64,000 bases of DNA from NCBI GenBank assembly GCA_963843465.1, contig CAWJKP010000001.1:558001-622000 (forward strand), written 5' to 3'. A program made the translations under genes and the position numbers. Under the pieces are notes generated by a model. That model made no database searches. It was not told the origin of the DNA and worked only from the letters and a program-made list of their open reading frames with translations. Of the stretch, positions 23,917-34,183 are shown piece after piece. The stretch comes from CAWJKP01 sp963843465 (GTDB taxonomy: Bacteria > Planctomycetota > Planctomycetia > Pirellulales > Thermoguttaceae). Every line of letters starts with the position of its first letter. Position 1 is the stretch's first letter.

Positions 23917-24282
23917 TCACGATGGCGGACAGCAACCGCCGTCCTTCTTGATCTCCGCCGCCCGAGTCAGGTCCGCCTTAATCCGCGGCACTTCCGAGAA
24001 ACAGTTGCCCAGGCAGGAGAGCAGCCGCTCGTGGAAGGCCGTTTGCGCAGGCGTCAGCGAATAGTAGCACCAGAACCCCGATTTACTCGCGGTCGCAAGC
24101 CCGGCCCTCCGCAAGTAGGCCAGGTGCCGTGAGATTCGTGGCTGCGGCACCTTAAGGATTTCAACGATGTCCCCGACGCAGAACTGGTGCTTGTGCAGGA
24201 GGCAGAGAATCCGCAGTCGGGTGCGATCGGAGAACGCCCGGAACATCAGGTCAACGCCATCACACACGTCGGTCTGCTGCAT
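23917..24282 (-). CDS. ArsR-family regulator (Cys-tailed type), paralog
   Basis: The 121-residue protein is clearly paralogous to the regulator at 20378-20752: DVCDGVDLMFRAFSDRTRLRIL-like start, QFCVGDIVEILKVPQPRISRHLAYL, wing SGFWCYYSLTP and the same tail, GGCCPPS. It starts 11 bp after the end of thioredoxin-like gene B, so both are probably co-transcribed. Cys residues in helix 3 (FCVGD), the wing and the tail are candidate metal(loid) ligands. Confidence 0.85.
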   Translation of the reverse strand: MQQTDVCDGVDLMFRAFSDRTRLRILCLLHKHQFCVGDIVEILKVPQPRISRHLAYLRRAGLATASKSGFWCYYSLTPAQTAFHERLLSCLGNCFSEVPRIKADLTRAAEIKKDGGCCPPS

Positions 24283-24293
24283 TGTCGGATCTC

Positions 24294-25099
24294 CTAGTGA
24301 TGGCAACTGCAATTCGGGCCGCAACTCGACGCCGACTTGAGCTTGGCCACCAGTTCCGCCTTCGTCACGTCTCCCACGAACGTGCCGACGACTTAACCGG
24401 GCGGGGCCATCAGGACCGTGACTGGGGCGGCCGTTCGGGGGTCAACCTGGAGACTTCTGAGGAAGGCGGCCTCGGCCGGGTCGCTCGCATTTAGCACCAC
24501 GATCTTGCTGTTGCGCGAGTAGGGTTCCTCTCCAGCGAATTCCTGCACGCCCTGCTGGAGCGATACCTGCCGGACCTGGGGTAATGGATGTTCCACACAC
24601 AACAGCACGAGTTTGCGTTCCTGAAGGGCCTTCATGCACTGGGCCGTGCAAGGGCTGACGAATGCTTGCGACAACTGATCTTCGTTGAACCTTACCGGAA
24701 AACCTTTGGTGATTGCTCCGTTGGGGGCAAACGCCAACACAAGCGGCAGAGGAGAACGATCGACGCCGAACTTGGCCACCATCGGCTGCTCGGCGGGGTC
24801 GGATAGATTGATCGCAACCGACTCGGCCTTGTCGGCGAGCTTGCTCGTCGCCCACTTGAACACGCCCCACATAGTGCCGGTTTGCTGAGTGTTCTCCCGC
24901 CAGAAGAAGACGAAGAGGTACTTGTCTGCCGCAGCGGTCTTCCCGCTCGTGTGTAGCCTAGCCTTTGCTCGCGGTCTGGGCGGCTTGAGCCGCCTCGCCA
25001 TCTACGCGATAGGGCGACTGGGCGACGGCGAGGGAAACCCCAGCCAGCCCCAGCATCATGGCGACTCCGAAGGAAATCCATTTCTGAATTACAAGAAAC
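24294..25099 (-). CDS. Secreted tandem thioredoxin-like protein B (in-frame stop, frameshift)
   Basis: The signal region (WISFGVAMMLGLAGVSLAVAQ) lies in one frame. After a shift near 24960 the mature part reads ADKYLFVFFWRENTQQ, SPLPLVLAFAPNGAITKG, SPCTAQCMKAL, KLVLLCVEHP and IVVLNASDPAEAAFLRSL. An in-frame TAA at 24393-24395 interrupts PPG/VVGTFVGD, yet the same frame continues to SSCGPNCSCHH and TAG at 24294. Either a nonsense mutation or a base error is possible. The N-terminal start codon is uncertain. Paralogous to A and C. Confidence 0.65.
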
Positions 25100-25202
25100 T
25101 CCTTTAAATGAACGGGGAAACGAAAACACACAGCGAGCCTCGCCATCGGCTGGAATCCTGGTCCCATCCAGTGGGGGCTTCCGTGGCATTTGCACTGGGA
25201 CG

Positions 25203-26064
25203 CTATTTCGCGGGGCAGCAGCCGCCTGGCCCACAGCCGCCCGGTCACAGCAACCGGAGCCCGCTTTGCTAATCAACTCGACCAGGGCCTCCTTGTTCGT
25301 CGCGCCCTCGAACTTGCCGATGGCCTTTCCCGGCGGGACCACGAAGACGGTGGCGGCTTCCGAGGTGTCGGGCGAGACTTTGAGGTCAGCCAGAAAACTG
25401 ACTTCTATCTTGTCGCTAGGGTCGAGCGTAACGATCTCGGTCGCGCCGGCAAACTGCACGTCGGCCTTGAAATCACGAACGCCCTGCATTGCCACATCGT
25501 TGGATTTCGTTTTGCGTTCTGGACGCACACGAACACAAGTTTGCCGTTCTGGAGGGACTTGATCAACTTCTCCGTGCCCGGCGTGGCGAAGGCGTCCAGG
25601 AGTTGTTGTTCCTCGAACTTGGTCGGAAAGCCGCCGGTGATGGCACCGTTGGGGGCGATCGCCAAAACAAGGGGCATCGGAGCACGCTCCAAATCGAACT
25701 TGTCCACGATGGCCTTCTCGGAGGTCTCCGCGATATTCACCGCGACCGAATGGTGCGACCGGCCGTCTTCTCCATCGCCTTGTCAAAAACCTTGCGCATG
25801 GCGAGCGTATGATCGTCGTCCGTTTTCGAGAAAAAAACGAACAGGTACTTGCCGGCGTCCGCCGCCTGCCTGATTGCGGCCATGCCCCTGCCGCTTGCCG
25901 GTGTCTGCCCCTGGCTTGCAGCGGATGGCTGGCCATTGTTCTCCCGCGCGGGCCGTCGCACCCTCGGTTGACTGCGCGGCGTCGCCGCATCCGGCGGTCG
26001 TCAACGCCAGGAGGCTGCTGGCAACCAGGATAAGTCCAACGGCTACAGAACCCCAGCATTTCAT
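25203..26064 (-). CDS. Thioredoxin-like lipoprotein C, frameshifted
   Basis: MKCWGSVAVGLILVASSLLAL ends in lipobox TTAGC, predicting a lipoprotein. Domain 1 reads GKYLFVFFSKTDDDHTLAM then APMPLVLAIAPNGAITGGFP. The inter-domain segment is TPGTEKLIKSL, lacking the Cys pair of A and B. Domain 2 is KLVFVCVQNAK, IVTLDPSDKIEVSFLADL and VFVVPPGKAIGKF. The C terminus resolves to a Gly/Cys-rich end (GGCGPGGCCPAK) in one frame. Four or more shifts are present. It is probably the first gene of the minus-strand operon. Confidence 0.65.
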
Positions 26065-26160
26065 GGAAGCACTCCCGAAACTCTCAGCACCACGACATTA
26101 TGTATCCGTCGCAGGCGGGCGGCGGGTCCAGTTTCGAGCCGGTCCCGGCCTGCCTGGTGG

Positions 26161-26180
26161 ATATGCGTGTAGGCGTATAT
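26161..26180 (+). promoter_or_regulatory. Candidate ArsR operator upstream of protein C
   Basis: ATATGCG-TGTAGG-CGTATAT shares 16 of 20 positions with the element near 23710. It lies between divergent genes (protein C and the lyase-family gene), in an AT-rich stretch with further ATAT motifs to about 26210. Confidence 0.5.
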
Positions 26181-26336
26181 TTATATCCGATATTCGGGTC
26201 GGCGCATATACCAACTTGAATCTTTCGCAGCCGACACCCCACCAGTGCGGCATCTGGCAGTTGCCCGTGTGCGAGCGCGAAGGTATACTCGGTCCACCGT
26301 TGGTGGTGATTGTCGGTTCTTCAAGAGAGTGAAAAG

Positions 26337-27182
26337 ATGGTGAGCAAGGTCGTCCTGTTGCGAGAACTGCTGGCGTCGCCCGACACCCTGGTCATGCCTG
26401 ACGCCTACGATCCGCTGAGCGCTCGGATCATCGAGAGTTTGGGGTTCAAGGCGGTTTAATGTTCGGGCTACAGTTTCGCCCTGGCAGCTTGCTGCCCCTC
26501 CGAACCCGAGTTTGGCTCCGAGCGGAACCTGGCTTTGACCAAGAGTATTGTCGAAACAGTCAAGGTGCCTGTTATGGCGGACGGAGAGGACGGCTTTGGC
26601 GATCCACCTGTCGTTGCCGAGACAGTTCGGGCTTTCATCCGTGCTGGGGTCGCGGGAATCAATCTCGAAGATCAGGTTCTTGGCCAACCTAGTCCGAAGC
26701 GCGTTGTTGATCGGGGCCTGATGATCGAGAAAATCAGGGCCGCACGCGAGGCGGCTCGGCAGGAAGGACAGCCCGACCTTATCATCAATGGACGAACGGA
26801 TGCGTTGTCTGTGGCTGCCGACCGCAACGAGGGATTAAACGAGTCCATCGCTCGGGCCAATCTCTATCTTGACGCTGGTGCTGATCTGGCATTTGTCACG
26901 GGCGTTGCCACGCTCGCGGAAGTCAAGTCGTTAGTACACGGCATCCACGGCTTGGTCAGCATCGCCGCGGGGCTGCCGAACAACATCAACACGATGTCTG
27001 TTGCAGAACTGACAGCGTGTGGTGTTCGGCGGGTGAGCCTTCCGGTAATCGCTATCTTCTCCGCAATCCAAGCCATTAGCCGTACTCTGGTCGCTGTACG
27101 CGATTCGCAGGATTTCTCGCTGGTGCTTCAAGAGAAGTTCCTGTGCTCGCCACAGGACGTGTCGAGACTGGTTGCGAAGTGA
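26337..27182 (+). CDS. Isocitrate lyase/PEP mutase family protein, frameshifted
   Basis: The N-terminal MVSKVVLLRELLASPDTLVMPDAYDPLSARIIESLGFKAV-type sequence is in one frame to about 26455, then the barrel continues in another. It has VPVMADGEDGFGDPPVVAETV (metal-binding Asp/Glu), INLEDQVLGQ, IIARTDA-like IINGRTDAL and LPNNINTM. The joined length is about 280 residues, the usual size. The sequence between the fragments (Cys-rich SFALAACCPSEP) is unusual for the family. It acts on small oxo-acids; the exact reaction is not predictable. Divergent from protein C. Confidence 0.75.
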
Positions 27183-27408
27183 TCTCGTTGCGGCGTCAGT
27201 TCATGTCGGCAGCACGGATGTTGCTGCATGCAGGGAGAGGCAAACCGGCGATCCCACGAGCGCCTGCGGCCCCCAGAGCCCACTGCCACCCAATAGACCA
27301 TAACGCAGTTAACCATTTGGATGGGTTCCGTGCGGTACGGGGCTGGCTTTCTTGCCGATCACGGTCATCCAGGAGGGTCTTGACCACAACCGACGTTGCG
27401 TTTCCACA

Positions 27409-27428
27409 ATTACACGATATACTGTAAT
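27409..27428. promoter_or_regulatory. Palindromic operator at the start of an ArsR/SmtB gene
   Basis: ATTACA-N8-TGTAAT is a perfect 6+6 inverted repeat ending one base before ATG 27430. This is an ideal site for autorepression by the encoded regulator. Confidence 0.6.
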
Positions 27429-27429
27429 C

Positions 27430-27870
27430 ATGGAGACTTCTTATAGCCGATCACCTCAGAGGGACCGTTGCTCGGTCCAGCCATCCCTGGAAGACCGCCC
27501 GATGTTGTCCGAAGACCAAGCGGCCGGTTTAGCGGCCCTGTTCAAGACGTTCTCGAACAGCACGCGGTTGCGGTTGTTGCACGCCTTGGTTCAGGCGGGC
27601 GAACTGTGTGTGACGGACTTGGCACGGGCGGCGGCGATGAAGCCCCAGGCGGTTTCCAATCAGCTTCAGCGGCTTGTGGACCGGGGGATACTCCGGTCAC
27701 GGCGCGGGGGTAATAACGTCCTCTATCGGGTTATTGACCCCTGCGTGCGCGTGCTGTTGGATCGCGGCCTGTGCCTGCTGGAGTGCCGGCCGGGCAACCA
27801 TGACGGTGGGCCGCCGCAAACCCTCGTTGCGTCCGCTGGTGTTGCCCTTACGCAAGGCAAATCTGCTTGA
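27430..27870 (+). CDS. ArsR/SmtB-family regulator
   Basis: This protein of about 146 residues has winged helix LFKTFSNSTRLRLLHALVQAGELCVTDLARA, recognition MKPQAVSNQLQRLVDRGIL and wing RRGGNNVLYRV. A C-terminal Cys series (PCVRVLLDRGLCLLEC) resembles the metal-binding C termini of CmtR/SmtB types. The start at 27430 abuts its own palindrome. It precedes the Cys-rich secreted protein and the exporter genes on the same strand. Confidence 0.82.
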   Translation: METSYSRSPQRDRCSVQPSLEDRPMLSEDQAAGLAALFKTFSNSTRLRLLHALVQAGELCVTDLARAAAMKPQAVSNQLQRLVDRGILRSRRGGNNVLYRVIDPCVRVLLDRGLCLLECRPGNHDGGPPQTLVASAGVALTQGKSA

Positions 27871-27943
27871 GTTTGGTTGAAGAATGGACCGATAGGTGAT
27901 ATAAGCGGCATAATCCGCAAAGGTTGCGCAAAGAGAGAATTCG

Positions 27944-28394
27944 ATGCGATTTAAGGGCCGACGCCTGGTGTCACTCGCCTGCCTGCTGGCGTATTTGCTC
28001 GCCAGCGCCGGCCACCATGTCGGCCTCTTTGGGCCTGTGTGATTCGCTGTGTCGCGGCGCGAACGAGTCTTGCCAGAGTGATTCAGGCTGCTGCCCGGCT
28101 AAAGGAAAGGCCAGTGGCAGTGCCCTCTGTTCCGGTCACTGCCCGTGTCCCTGCGGAGCGGCTGGCCCAGCCTCTACGAAGAATTCAGCCGTGGCCGGCG
28201 CGCCTTTGCAACAGCAAGAGGACGACCGTTTGTGTCCCGGCTGCCCTGCTTGCCCAGGCAAATGCCATTTGTGCAGCACAGGTGTGATCCCCTATTGTTT
28301 CACGCCTGCCGTCGTCATGCACCCTCTCGGCTGCGTTGGGCGAGTTACGCCGACACATCGCTGCATTTTTGTCAGCCTCAGCCCGACGAACTGA
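27944..28394 (+). CDS. Secreted Cys-rich protein (putative metal-binding), frameshifted
   Basis: MRFKGRRLVSLACLLAYLLASAGHH is a signal peptide. After a one-base shift at about 28043 the mature sequence has about 20 Cys in roughly 110 residues, in clusters such as CDSLCRGANESC, GCCPAK, CSGHCPCPC, CPGCPACPGKCHLC and a late YCFTPAVVMHP. No known domain is recognised; spacing suggests metal clusters or disulfides. It lies between an ArsR/SmtB regulator and MacB-type exporter genes on one strand, so a metal-scavenging role is inferred. Confidence 0.6.
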
Positions 28395-28606
28395 TCCGTC
28401 CCCCGATGTGTTGATCGGCTTGCTGCGCCACCGTTGCGCATAGGAAACGCAAAGTCGGGTCTCTTCGAGAAGAAGGCCCACACTTTTGCGTCTCCCGTCC
28501 GTCGGAAGATCGACGGGTGTGTCGCTCGGCCCAGGCGTCACGGCAGGGGGCTGCCTCCTGGTATGCCGGCATCAGTTCGTATCCATGTTCACGAGGTTCG
28601 TCATCC

Positions 28607-29776
28607 ATGTTCCGACTTCGGCTGCTTCCGTGGGAATACGGCGTGCGCAATCTGTTCCGCCGGCCGGGACGGACTCTGCTGACATTGGGCGGACTGGCAC
28701 TGGTCGTCCTGCTGGTGTTCGTGGTCGTTGGCTTCATTCGCGGTCTGGAAACCTCGCTCGCCGTCAGCGGCGATCCGCGCGTCGTTATGATCCATTCGGT
28801 GGGCGGTGGCGAAAACATGGAAAGCTCGTCGATCCCCGCCCGTTCCCTGGCCCTGGTCTCGGCCAGCCTAGAAGGCGTTCAGCGGCGTCATGGAGTGACC
28901 TATGCGTCTCCCGAACTCTACCTGACTACGCGGGTAACGCCCGAGGGAGACGAAGAGGCAACCCTGGGTCTGGTTCGCGGAGTCACTTCGGCAGCGATCC
29001 TGGTTCGTCGTCAAGTGCAACTTGTCGAAGGACGATGGCCGCAGACCGGCGAGGTCTTGGTGGGTCGATTGGCGGCTACGAAGCTCGGCCGGCCGGCGGA
29101 GAGTCTGGCGGTCGGCCGCAGCATCACGATTGAAGGCCAGAAGTGGCGGATCAGCGGAGTATTCGCGACGGTGGGGTCAGCCTTGGAATCGGAGATTTGG
29201 GGGCCTCTCGAAGAGTTCCAGCAAGCGATGAAACGCCAGGACATCAGCCTCGTGGCCATTACTTTGGGGCCGGGTGCCGACTTCGGCGCAATCGACGAAT
29301 TCTGCAAGGAACGGCTGGACCTGGAACTACAAGCCACGCCAGAGACCTACTACTACAAGAACCTCCAGGCCCATTATCGGCCCGTGCGGATGTTGGCCTG
29401 GATCGTGATGCTCCTGGTAGGAGGTGCCGGCGTGTTCGCCGGCCTGAATACCATGTACGGCAACGTTCTGGGGCGTGTGCGCGAACTGGCGATGCTCCAA
29501 ACGTTGGGTTATACGCGCCAAGCGATCCTCGTCAGCCTGATCCAGGAAGGGGCAGTGCTGGCCGCGGCTGCGGCGCGATTGTCGGCGGGACTGGCCATGA
29601 CGTTGATCGACGGCGCGGCCATCCGCTTTACGATGGGAGCCTTCACGTTGAGGATCGACAGCACGGCGCTGTTGATCGGCTGCGGCGTGGGACTTCTGCT
29701 TGGAGTAATCGGGGCATTGCCCCCAGCAATCCGTGCTATGCGCATGTCGATTTCCGAAAATCTCAAGGCGATCTGA
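28607..29776 (+). CDS. FtsX/MacB-type ABC permease
   Basis: The 389-residue protein starts MFRLRLLPWEYGVRNLFRRPGR, the short cytoplasmic helix that precedes TM1 (LLTLGGLALVVLLVFVVVGFI). A periplasmic domain (about 45-265) follows, then three C-terminal helices (LAWIVMLLVGGAGVFAGLNT, LVSLIQEGAVLAAAAARLS, LLIGCGVGLLLGVIGALPP) and ISENLKAI at the end. The gene is intact, unlike most neighbours. No ATPase gene is adjacent; it may share the ATPase at 32208. Confidence 0.82.
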   Translation: MFRLRLLPWEYGVRNLFRRPGRTLLTLGGLALVVLLVFVVVGFIRGLETSLAVSGDPRVVMIHSVGGGENMESSSIPARSLALVSASLEGVQRRHGVTYASPELYLTTRVTPEGDEEATLGLVRGVTSAAILVRRQVQLVEGRWPQTGEVLVGRLAATKLGRPAESLAVGRSITIEGQKWRISGVFATVGSALESEIWGPLEEFQQAMKRQDISLVAITLGPGADFGAIDEFCKERLDLELQATPETYYYKNLQAHYRPVRMLAWIVMLLVGGAGVFAGLNTMYGNVLGRVRELAMLQTLGYTRQAILVSLIQEGAVLAAAAARLSAGLAMTLIDGAAIRFTMGAFTLRIDSTALLIGCGVGLLLGVIGALPPAIRAMRMSISENLKAI

Positions 29777-29810
29777 ACGTACTTCACCCTTTTCAGAAAA
29801 GGAACAAACC

Positions 29811-30394
29811 ATGAGTCGAGTCGTTAGTCTTACCTTAGTGGTCATCGTTGCCCTTTCGCTCTTGCCTGGGTGCGGGAGCAGTGCAACGTCAGGTTCTTCG
29901 TCGTCATCGCAGACCGAGAACGTCGTGCTTGACCCGTCGCTCGTGTTGCGCAGGAACCTGCCGGGGCCAAGAGCGTGGCCGAGGTCCGCGAGAAGGGCAA
30001 GAATGGCGAGGAGGTGGTCGTTGCCGGTTGGGTGGCCGGCAGCGAGGAACCGATCCTCAAGGGCCGGGCGGCCTTCACCATCGTCGATCTTCAACTGCCG
30101 CCGCCGGAATGCACGACCAAGACCTATTCCTACTGCTGTATGCCGAAGGAAGCCCTGCTGCCGAACCTGGTCATGGTCAAGTTCGTGGATGGGGATGGAA
30201 AGACGATCCTGAAGGACGCCCACGGACTGTTGGGAATCAAGGAAGGGTCCATCGTCGTCGTGCGTGGCCGCGTGGCGTGCAGCGAAGAGGGCAAGGTGAA
30301 CGCCGTCGTGGCCAACGCTTTGTTCGTTTGTGGGCACACCACGAATCCGGCAAAACTGTCGGTGTTCGACACCGGCTTGCCGCCATCGAACTGA
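29811..30394 (+). CDS. Lipoprotein with OB-fold-like domain, frameshifted
   Basis: MSRVVSLTLVVIVALSLLPGC ends in a lipobox, so it is probably membrane-anchored. After a shift near 29960 the mature part reads GEEVVVAGWVAGSEEPILKG, then FTIVDLQLPPPEC, YSYCCMP and GSIVVVRGRVAC, the strand pattern of a nucleic-acid-binding-like OB fold. Four Cys (PPEC, YCC, RVAC, FVCGH) could bind metal. It lies between the permease and the adaptor gene. Function unknown. Confidence 0.6.
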
Positions 30395-30449
30395 GAACCT
30401 GGGACACATCAGAGCCGCAAGGGACTAAACCAGCGCGAGGTCACTGACT

Positions 30450-32157
30450 ATGCAACACCACCTGGACCTGAAACAGAGTCCTGCCGGTGGCGACGGCGAG
30501 CCGCCTGGCGCAACTGCTCCAGCACCCCGCCGCCTGGACCTCCGACAACTGGCTGTCAATCGTGAGCCGAAGGGAGAGGAACAAGGCCCGGCCGCCTGCC
30601 TCAAACAAAGTTCGCGCCTCCTTACCCGCTACGTCCTGCCGGGCAGTTTGTTGCTCGGCTTTATCGGCCTGATCGCATGGTCGGCCAGGACGAGTCTGCT
30701 GCCTTCCCGGCCCGTGACCGTGATGCCGGTCCTCAGTGCCCGTGCCGAGGTGCGGCAGGCCGGCACTCCGTTGTTTCAATGTGCCGGGTGGGTGGAAGCG
30801 CGGCCGACACCCATCGTCGTTCCCGCGCTAGCGGAGGGGGTACTGGAGCGGCTCCTTGTGGTCGAAGGCCAGGCGGTCAAGGCGGGCGAGCCAGTGGCCT
30901 ACTTGATCGACGTTGATGCGAAGCTGGCCCTGCAAGGGGCTGAGGCGGAACTTCGGCTGCGGGAAGCCGACTTGGCCAAGGCCCGTGCCAACTTGGCCTC
31001 GGCCCGAAGTCGCTACAAGTATCCAGTCCATCTGCAAGCTCCGCTGTTCGAGGCGGAGGCGGCGCTGGCCAAAGTCCAGACGGAGTTGGCCTCGCTGCCA
31101 GAGAAGTTGGAAGCGGCCGAGGCCCACCTTCGCTTCGCTCGCCTCGACTTGGAGGGGAAAACGGCGGCCAAAGCTGCGGTGCCGCAACGGGCCATTGATT
31201 TTGCGCAGAGCGAACTGGAGACCGCGACTGCAACCGTCCAGGAACTCCAAACCCGAAAAGGGCGACTGGAAACGGAGGCGGCAGCGCTTACAGCCCGGCG
31301 CGACACGCTCAAGCAACAGTTGGACTTGAAGATCGAAGAGACGCGGGACGTTGCTGCGGGCGAGGCCAACGTGAAGGCGGCTGAGGCCGTTGTCGAGCAA
31401 GCCCAAAACACCGTGGACACGGCGAAACTCCGCCTGGCGCATGGTGATCCGCGCACCGCAAGACGGCCGGGTGCTCCGGTTAGTAGCCCGGCCGGGCTTA
31501 CGGGTCAGCGGCCTCGCGCCGAATGCCTTGCAAGAGTCAAGCACCGTCGTGACACTCTACGATCCCAAGCTGCTGCAACTACGAACCGACGTGCCCTTGG
31601 ACCAGGTTCCGCGCGTCCGCCCAGGCCAGCCCGTCAAGATCGAGACGGAAGCGGTGTCCAGCGGGCTGGAAGGAGAGGTGCTCTTCAAGACCGCATTCAC
31701 CGACCTGCAAAAGAACACGCTTGACGTGAAGGTGGCGATCAAAGACCCGCCCGCCGACCTCCGCCCGGACATGCTGACCCGCTGCACCTACCTGGCTGCC
31801 GCCGAACCTGGGTCCGACGCGAAACCATCCGAGCAACTCCGCCTGCTCGTGCCGGGACCGTTGGTGGAGGCCGGCGAAGGCGGCAGCCGAGTGTGGGTCG
31901 CGGACCAGGCGGCTGGAAAAGCCCGAGCGCGGCCAGTCAAGATCGGTCAGCAAACGGGCAGAGGAGACTTGGTGGAAGTCTTGGAAGGACTCACTGAAGT
32001 GGACAAGCTCATCGTTGGCGGCCGTGAGGGGATCAAGGAGGGCGAGCGGATCACCATAACCGGCGAAGACACAACCCAGGGAGTTGAAGCCACGACTCAA
32101 AGAGGACCGTCGAAAAAGATCAAACGGATCATCAAGGGCGATAACGCGGGAAAGTAG
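30450..32157 (+). CDS. HlyD/MacA-type periplasmic adaptor, frameshifted
   Basis: The joined product is about 569 residues. It has a cytoplasmic N terminus, one TM helix (VLPGSLLLGFIGLIAWSAR, near 62) and a split biotinyl-lipoyl domain (ALAEGVLERLLVVEGQAVKAGEPVAYL; RAPQDGRVLRLVARPGLRVS). A long coiled-coil hairpin (about 155-330) lies between the halves, then a beta-barrel domain and C-terminal membrane-proximal domain. The shift is near 31445, in KLRLAMVIRAPQ. It should connect the inner-membrane ABC permease to the TolC-like protein downstream. Confidence 0.82.
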
Positions 32158-32207
32158 CACCGATCAGCGACAGCCCCTAATCGAAGAAACAAACAGGAGT
32201 CCATACC

Positions 32208-32910
32208 ATGGCGCCGGTGGAAATTCAGAGTGTGACCAAAGAGTTCCACAAAGGCGAATACACGATCAAACCGCTCGACGAGGTTTCTCTGGAAATCGAG
32301 CGGCATGACTTCGTTTCGCTCATGGGGGCCAGCGGATCGGGCAAGAGCACGCTCTTGAACCAAATCGCTGGCATCGACACGCCGACCGCAGGCACGATCA
32401 TCGTCAACGGCACCGAGATGACGAAGTTGTCGCGGACGAGGCTGGCACACTGGCGGGCGGCGAACATCGGCTACATCTTTCAGACGCACAATCTCATCCC
32501 CGTGCTGACCGCCTACGAAAACGTGGAGATGCCGCTGCTCCTGCTCCCTTTCTCCCGCTCGGAGCGGCGGAAACGGGTATTGCTCGCTCTGGAGGCGGTT
32601 GGCTTGTCGGATCGGGCCGAGCACTACCCGCGTCAGCTTTCCGGCGGTCAGGAGCAGCGGGTCGGATTGCACGGGCGATTGTCGCCGACCCGGTACTCGT
32701 GGTGGGCGACGAGCCTACGGGCGATCTCGATGCCCAGAGCACGGAGCAAATCCTTGAACTGATGCAGCGATTGAACGAGGAATTGGGCACGACGTTCCTG
32801 GTGGTGACTCACGACCCCAAGACCGCCGGGATTCCCGTCGCCGACTCCGCCTGGAGAAAGGCAAGCTGCTCGACAGGGACGAGCACCCAGAAGAACTGGC
32901 GAGGGCGTGA
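32208..32910 (+). CDS. MacB-type ABC ATPase, frameshifted
   Basis: Walker A GASGSGKS (near 44), Q-loop IFQTHNLIPVLTAYENVEMP, signature LSGGQEQRV, Walker B VLVVGDEPTGDLD and H-loop FLVVTHD are all present over about 233 residues. Shifts occur near 32665 and 32850. The C terminus LARA ends in TGA overlapping the next permease start. It is the motor of the exporter encoded at 32907. Confidence 0.82.
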
Positions 32911-34049
32911 GCATGTTGAAATTTTTTCCTTACGTCTTGAAAACGCTGTGGGGCCATCGCACCCGGTCGTTGCTTACGCTCAGCGGGGCTGCCGTGGCTT
33001 TGTTCGTCTTCGCCTTCGTGGGTGGAATTGAAGAGGGAATGAAGGGCCTGAGCAAGAACAAGGACAGCGACCGCTCGCTGATCGTCTTCCAAATCTACCG
33101 CTTCTGCCCGGAGACCAGCCGGCTGCCCGAGGATTACGGCAAGACCATTGCCAAAATCCCCGGCGTAGCGGATGTGCTGCCTACGAAGGTCTTTATGAAC
33201 AACTGCGGGGCCACGCTCGACCTGATCGTGTTCCACGGCGTACCATCGCAAAAACTTCGGGAGTTTCGCAGACTGGCGCTGCTGTCGGGAGACTTCAGCG
33301 TCTTCGAGCGGCAGCGAGATGCGGCATTGGTCGGCCGAACCGTGGCGGCACAACGCGGACTGAAAACCGGCGACAAGTTCACGGTTGGCGAGGTCACGGT
33401 AAGCGTGGTGGGCATCTTCTCGTCGCCCGTGCCGGTCGAGGAGAACATGATTTACGCGACCTGGAGTTTATCCAGTACACTCGCGGCCTGAACTCGGTTG
33501 GGATGGTGACGCAGTTTGAGGTCAAGGTGGCCGAGGGAGCAGACCCCACTGCCGTGGCCCGCGCGATCGACACCGCCTTCCACGCCGACCGCGTTCAGAC
33601 CGACATGCGCGGCAAGGGCGTCTTTGAAGACTTTGCGGTCGGTGATCTCGGTGAGATGGTCGGCTTCGCCAATTACCTGGGGTACGCCTGCGTCATCCTC
33701 GTGCTCACGCTGGTGTCCACGACGACCATGATGGCCGTACAGGATCGAGTTCAGAACATCCGTTTGCAGACGCTCGGGCTGACCAGCCTCCGCATCTTCG
33801 GCCTCGTGTTGATCGAGAGCATGATTCTCAGTATTGCCGGCGGATTGGTGGGCGTCGGAGCGCGCTGGCCGTGCTGCAATGGGGTCGCTGGCCGTTGCCA
33901 CGGAAGGCATCAACATTACCTTTGCCGCCTCGCCGGCGCTGGCTGCACTAGGGTTAGGAGTGTCGCTGATCGTGGGAATGCTGGCCGGCTTCATGCCAGC
34001 CATGCAGGCAGCCCGAGCGGACATTGTGACTTCGCTTCGCGGCGCATGA
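32907..34049 (+). CDS. FtsX/MacB-type ABC permease, frameshifted
   Basis: The start MSMLKFFPYVLKTLWGHRTR leads into TM1 (LLTLSGAAVALFVFAFVGGI), a periplasmic domain with CPETSRLPEDYG and VLPTKVFMNNCG, then C-terminal helices (CVILVLTLVSTTTMM; ALGLGVSLIVGMLAGFMPA). Shifts near 33470 and 33855 split the frame. The end, ARADIVTSLRGA, is typical of MacB-like permeases. It overlaps the ATPase by GTGA. Confidence 0.8.
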
Positions 34050-34183
34050 CTCAGGGACCGGGGTATGGGGTTTTGGAAAGCCGGATACAACACGGGACGA
34101 GTCTCCGTGACGAAGTATCCGATAGAACGGTAAGGGGTCGCTTCACGGAAGAAGTGGCGCTTAGCCCAAGGAGGGGGTCGTTC

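Noticed and set aside
29327..30409. A 360-codon minus-strand frame opposite the exporter genes
   Set aside because: It is antisense to an intact permease and to a lipoprotein gene; the sequence is low in hydrophobic pattern and matches no family.
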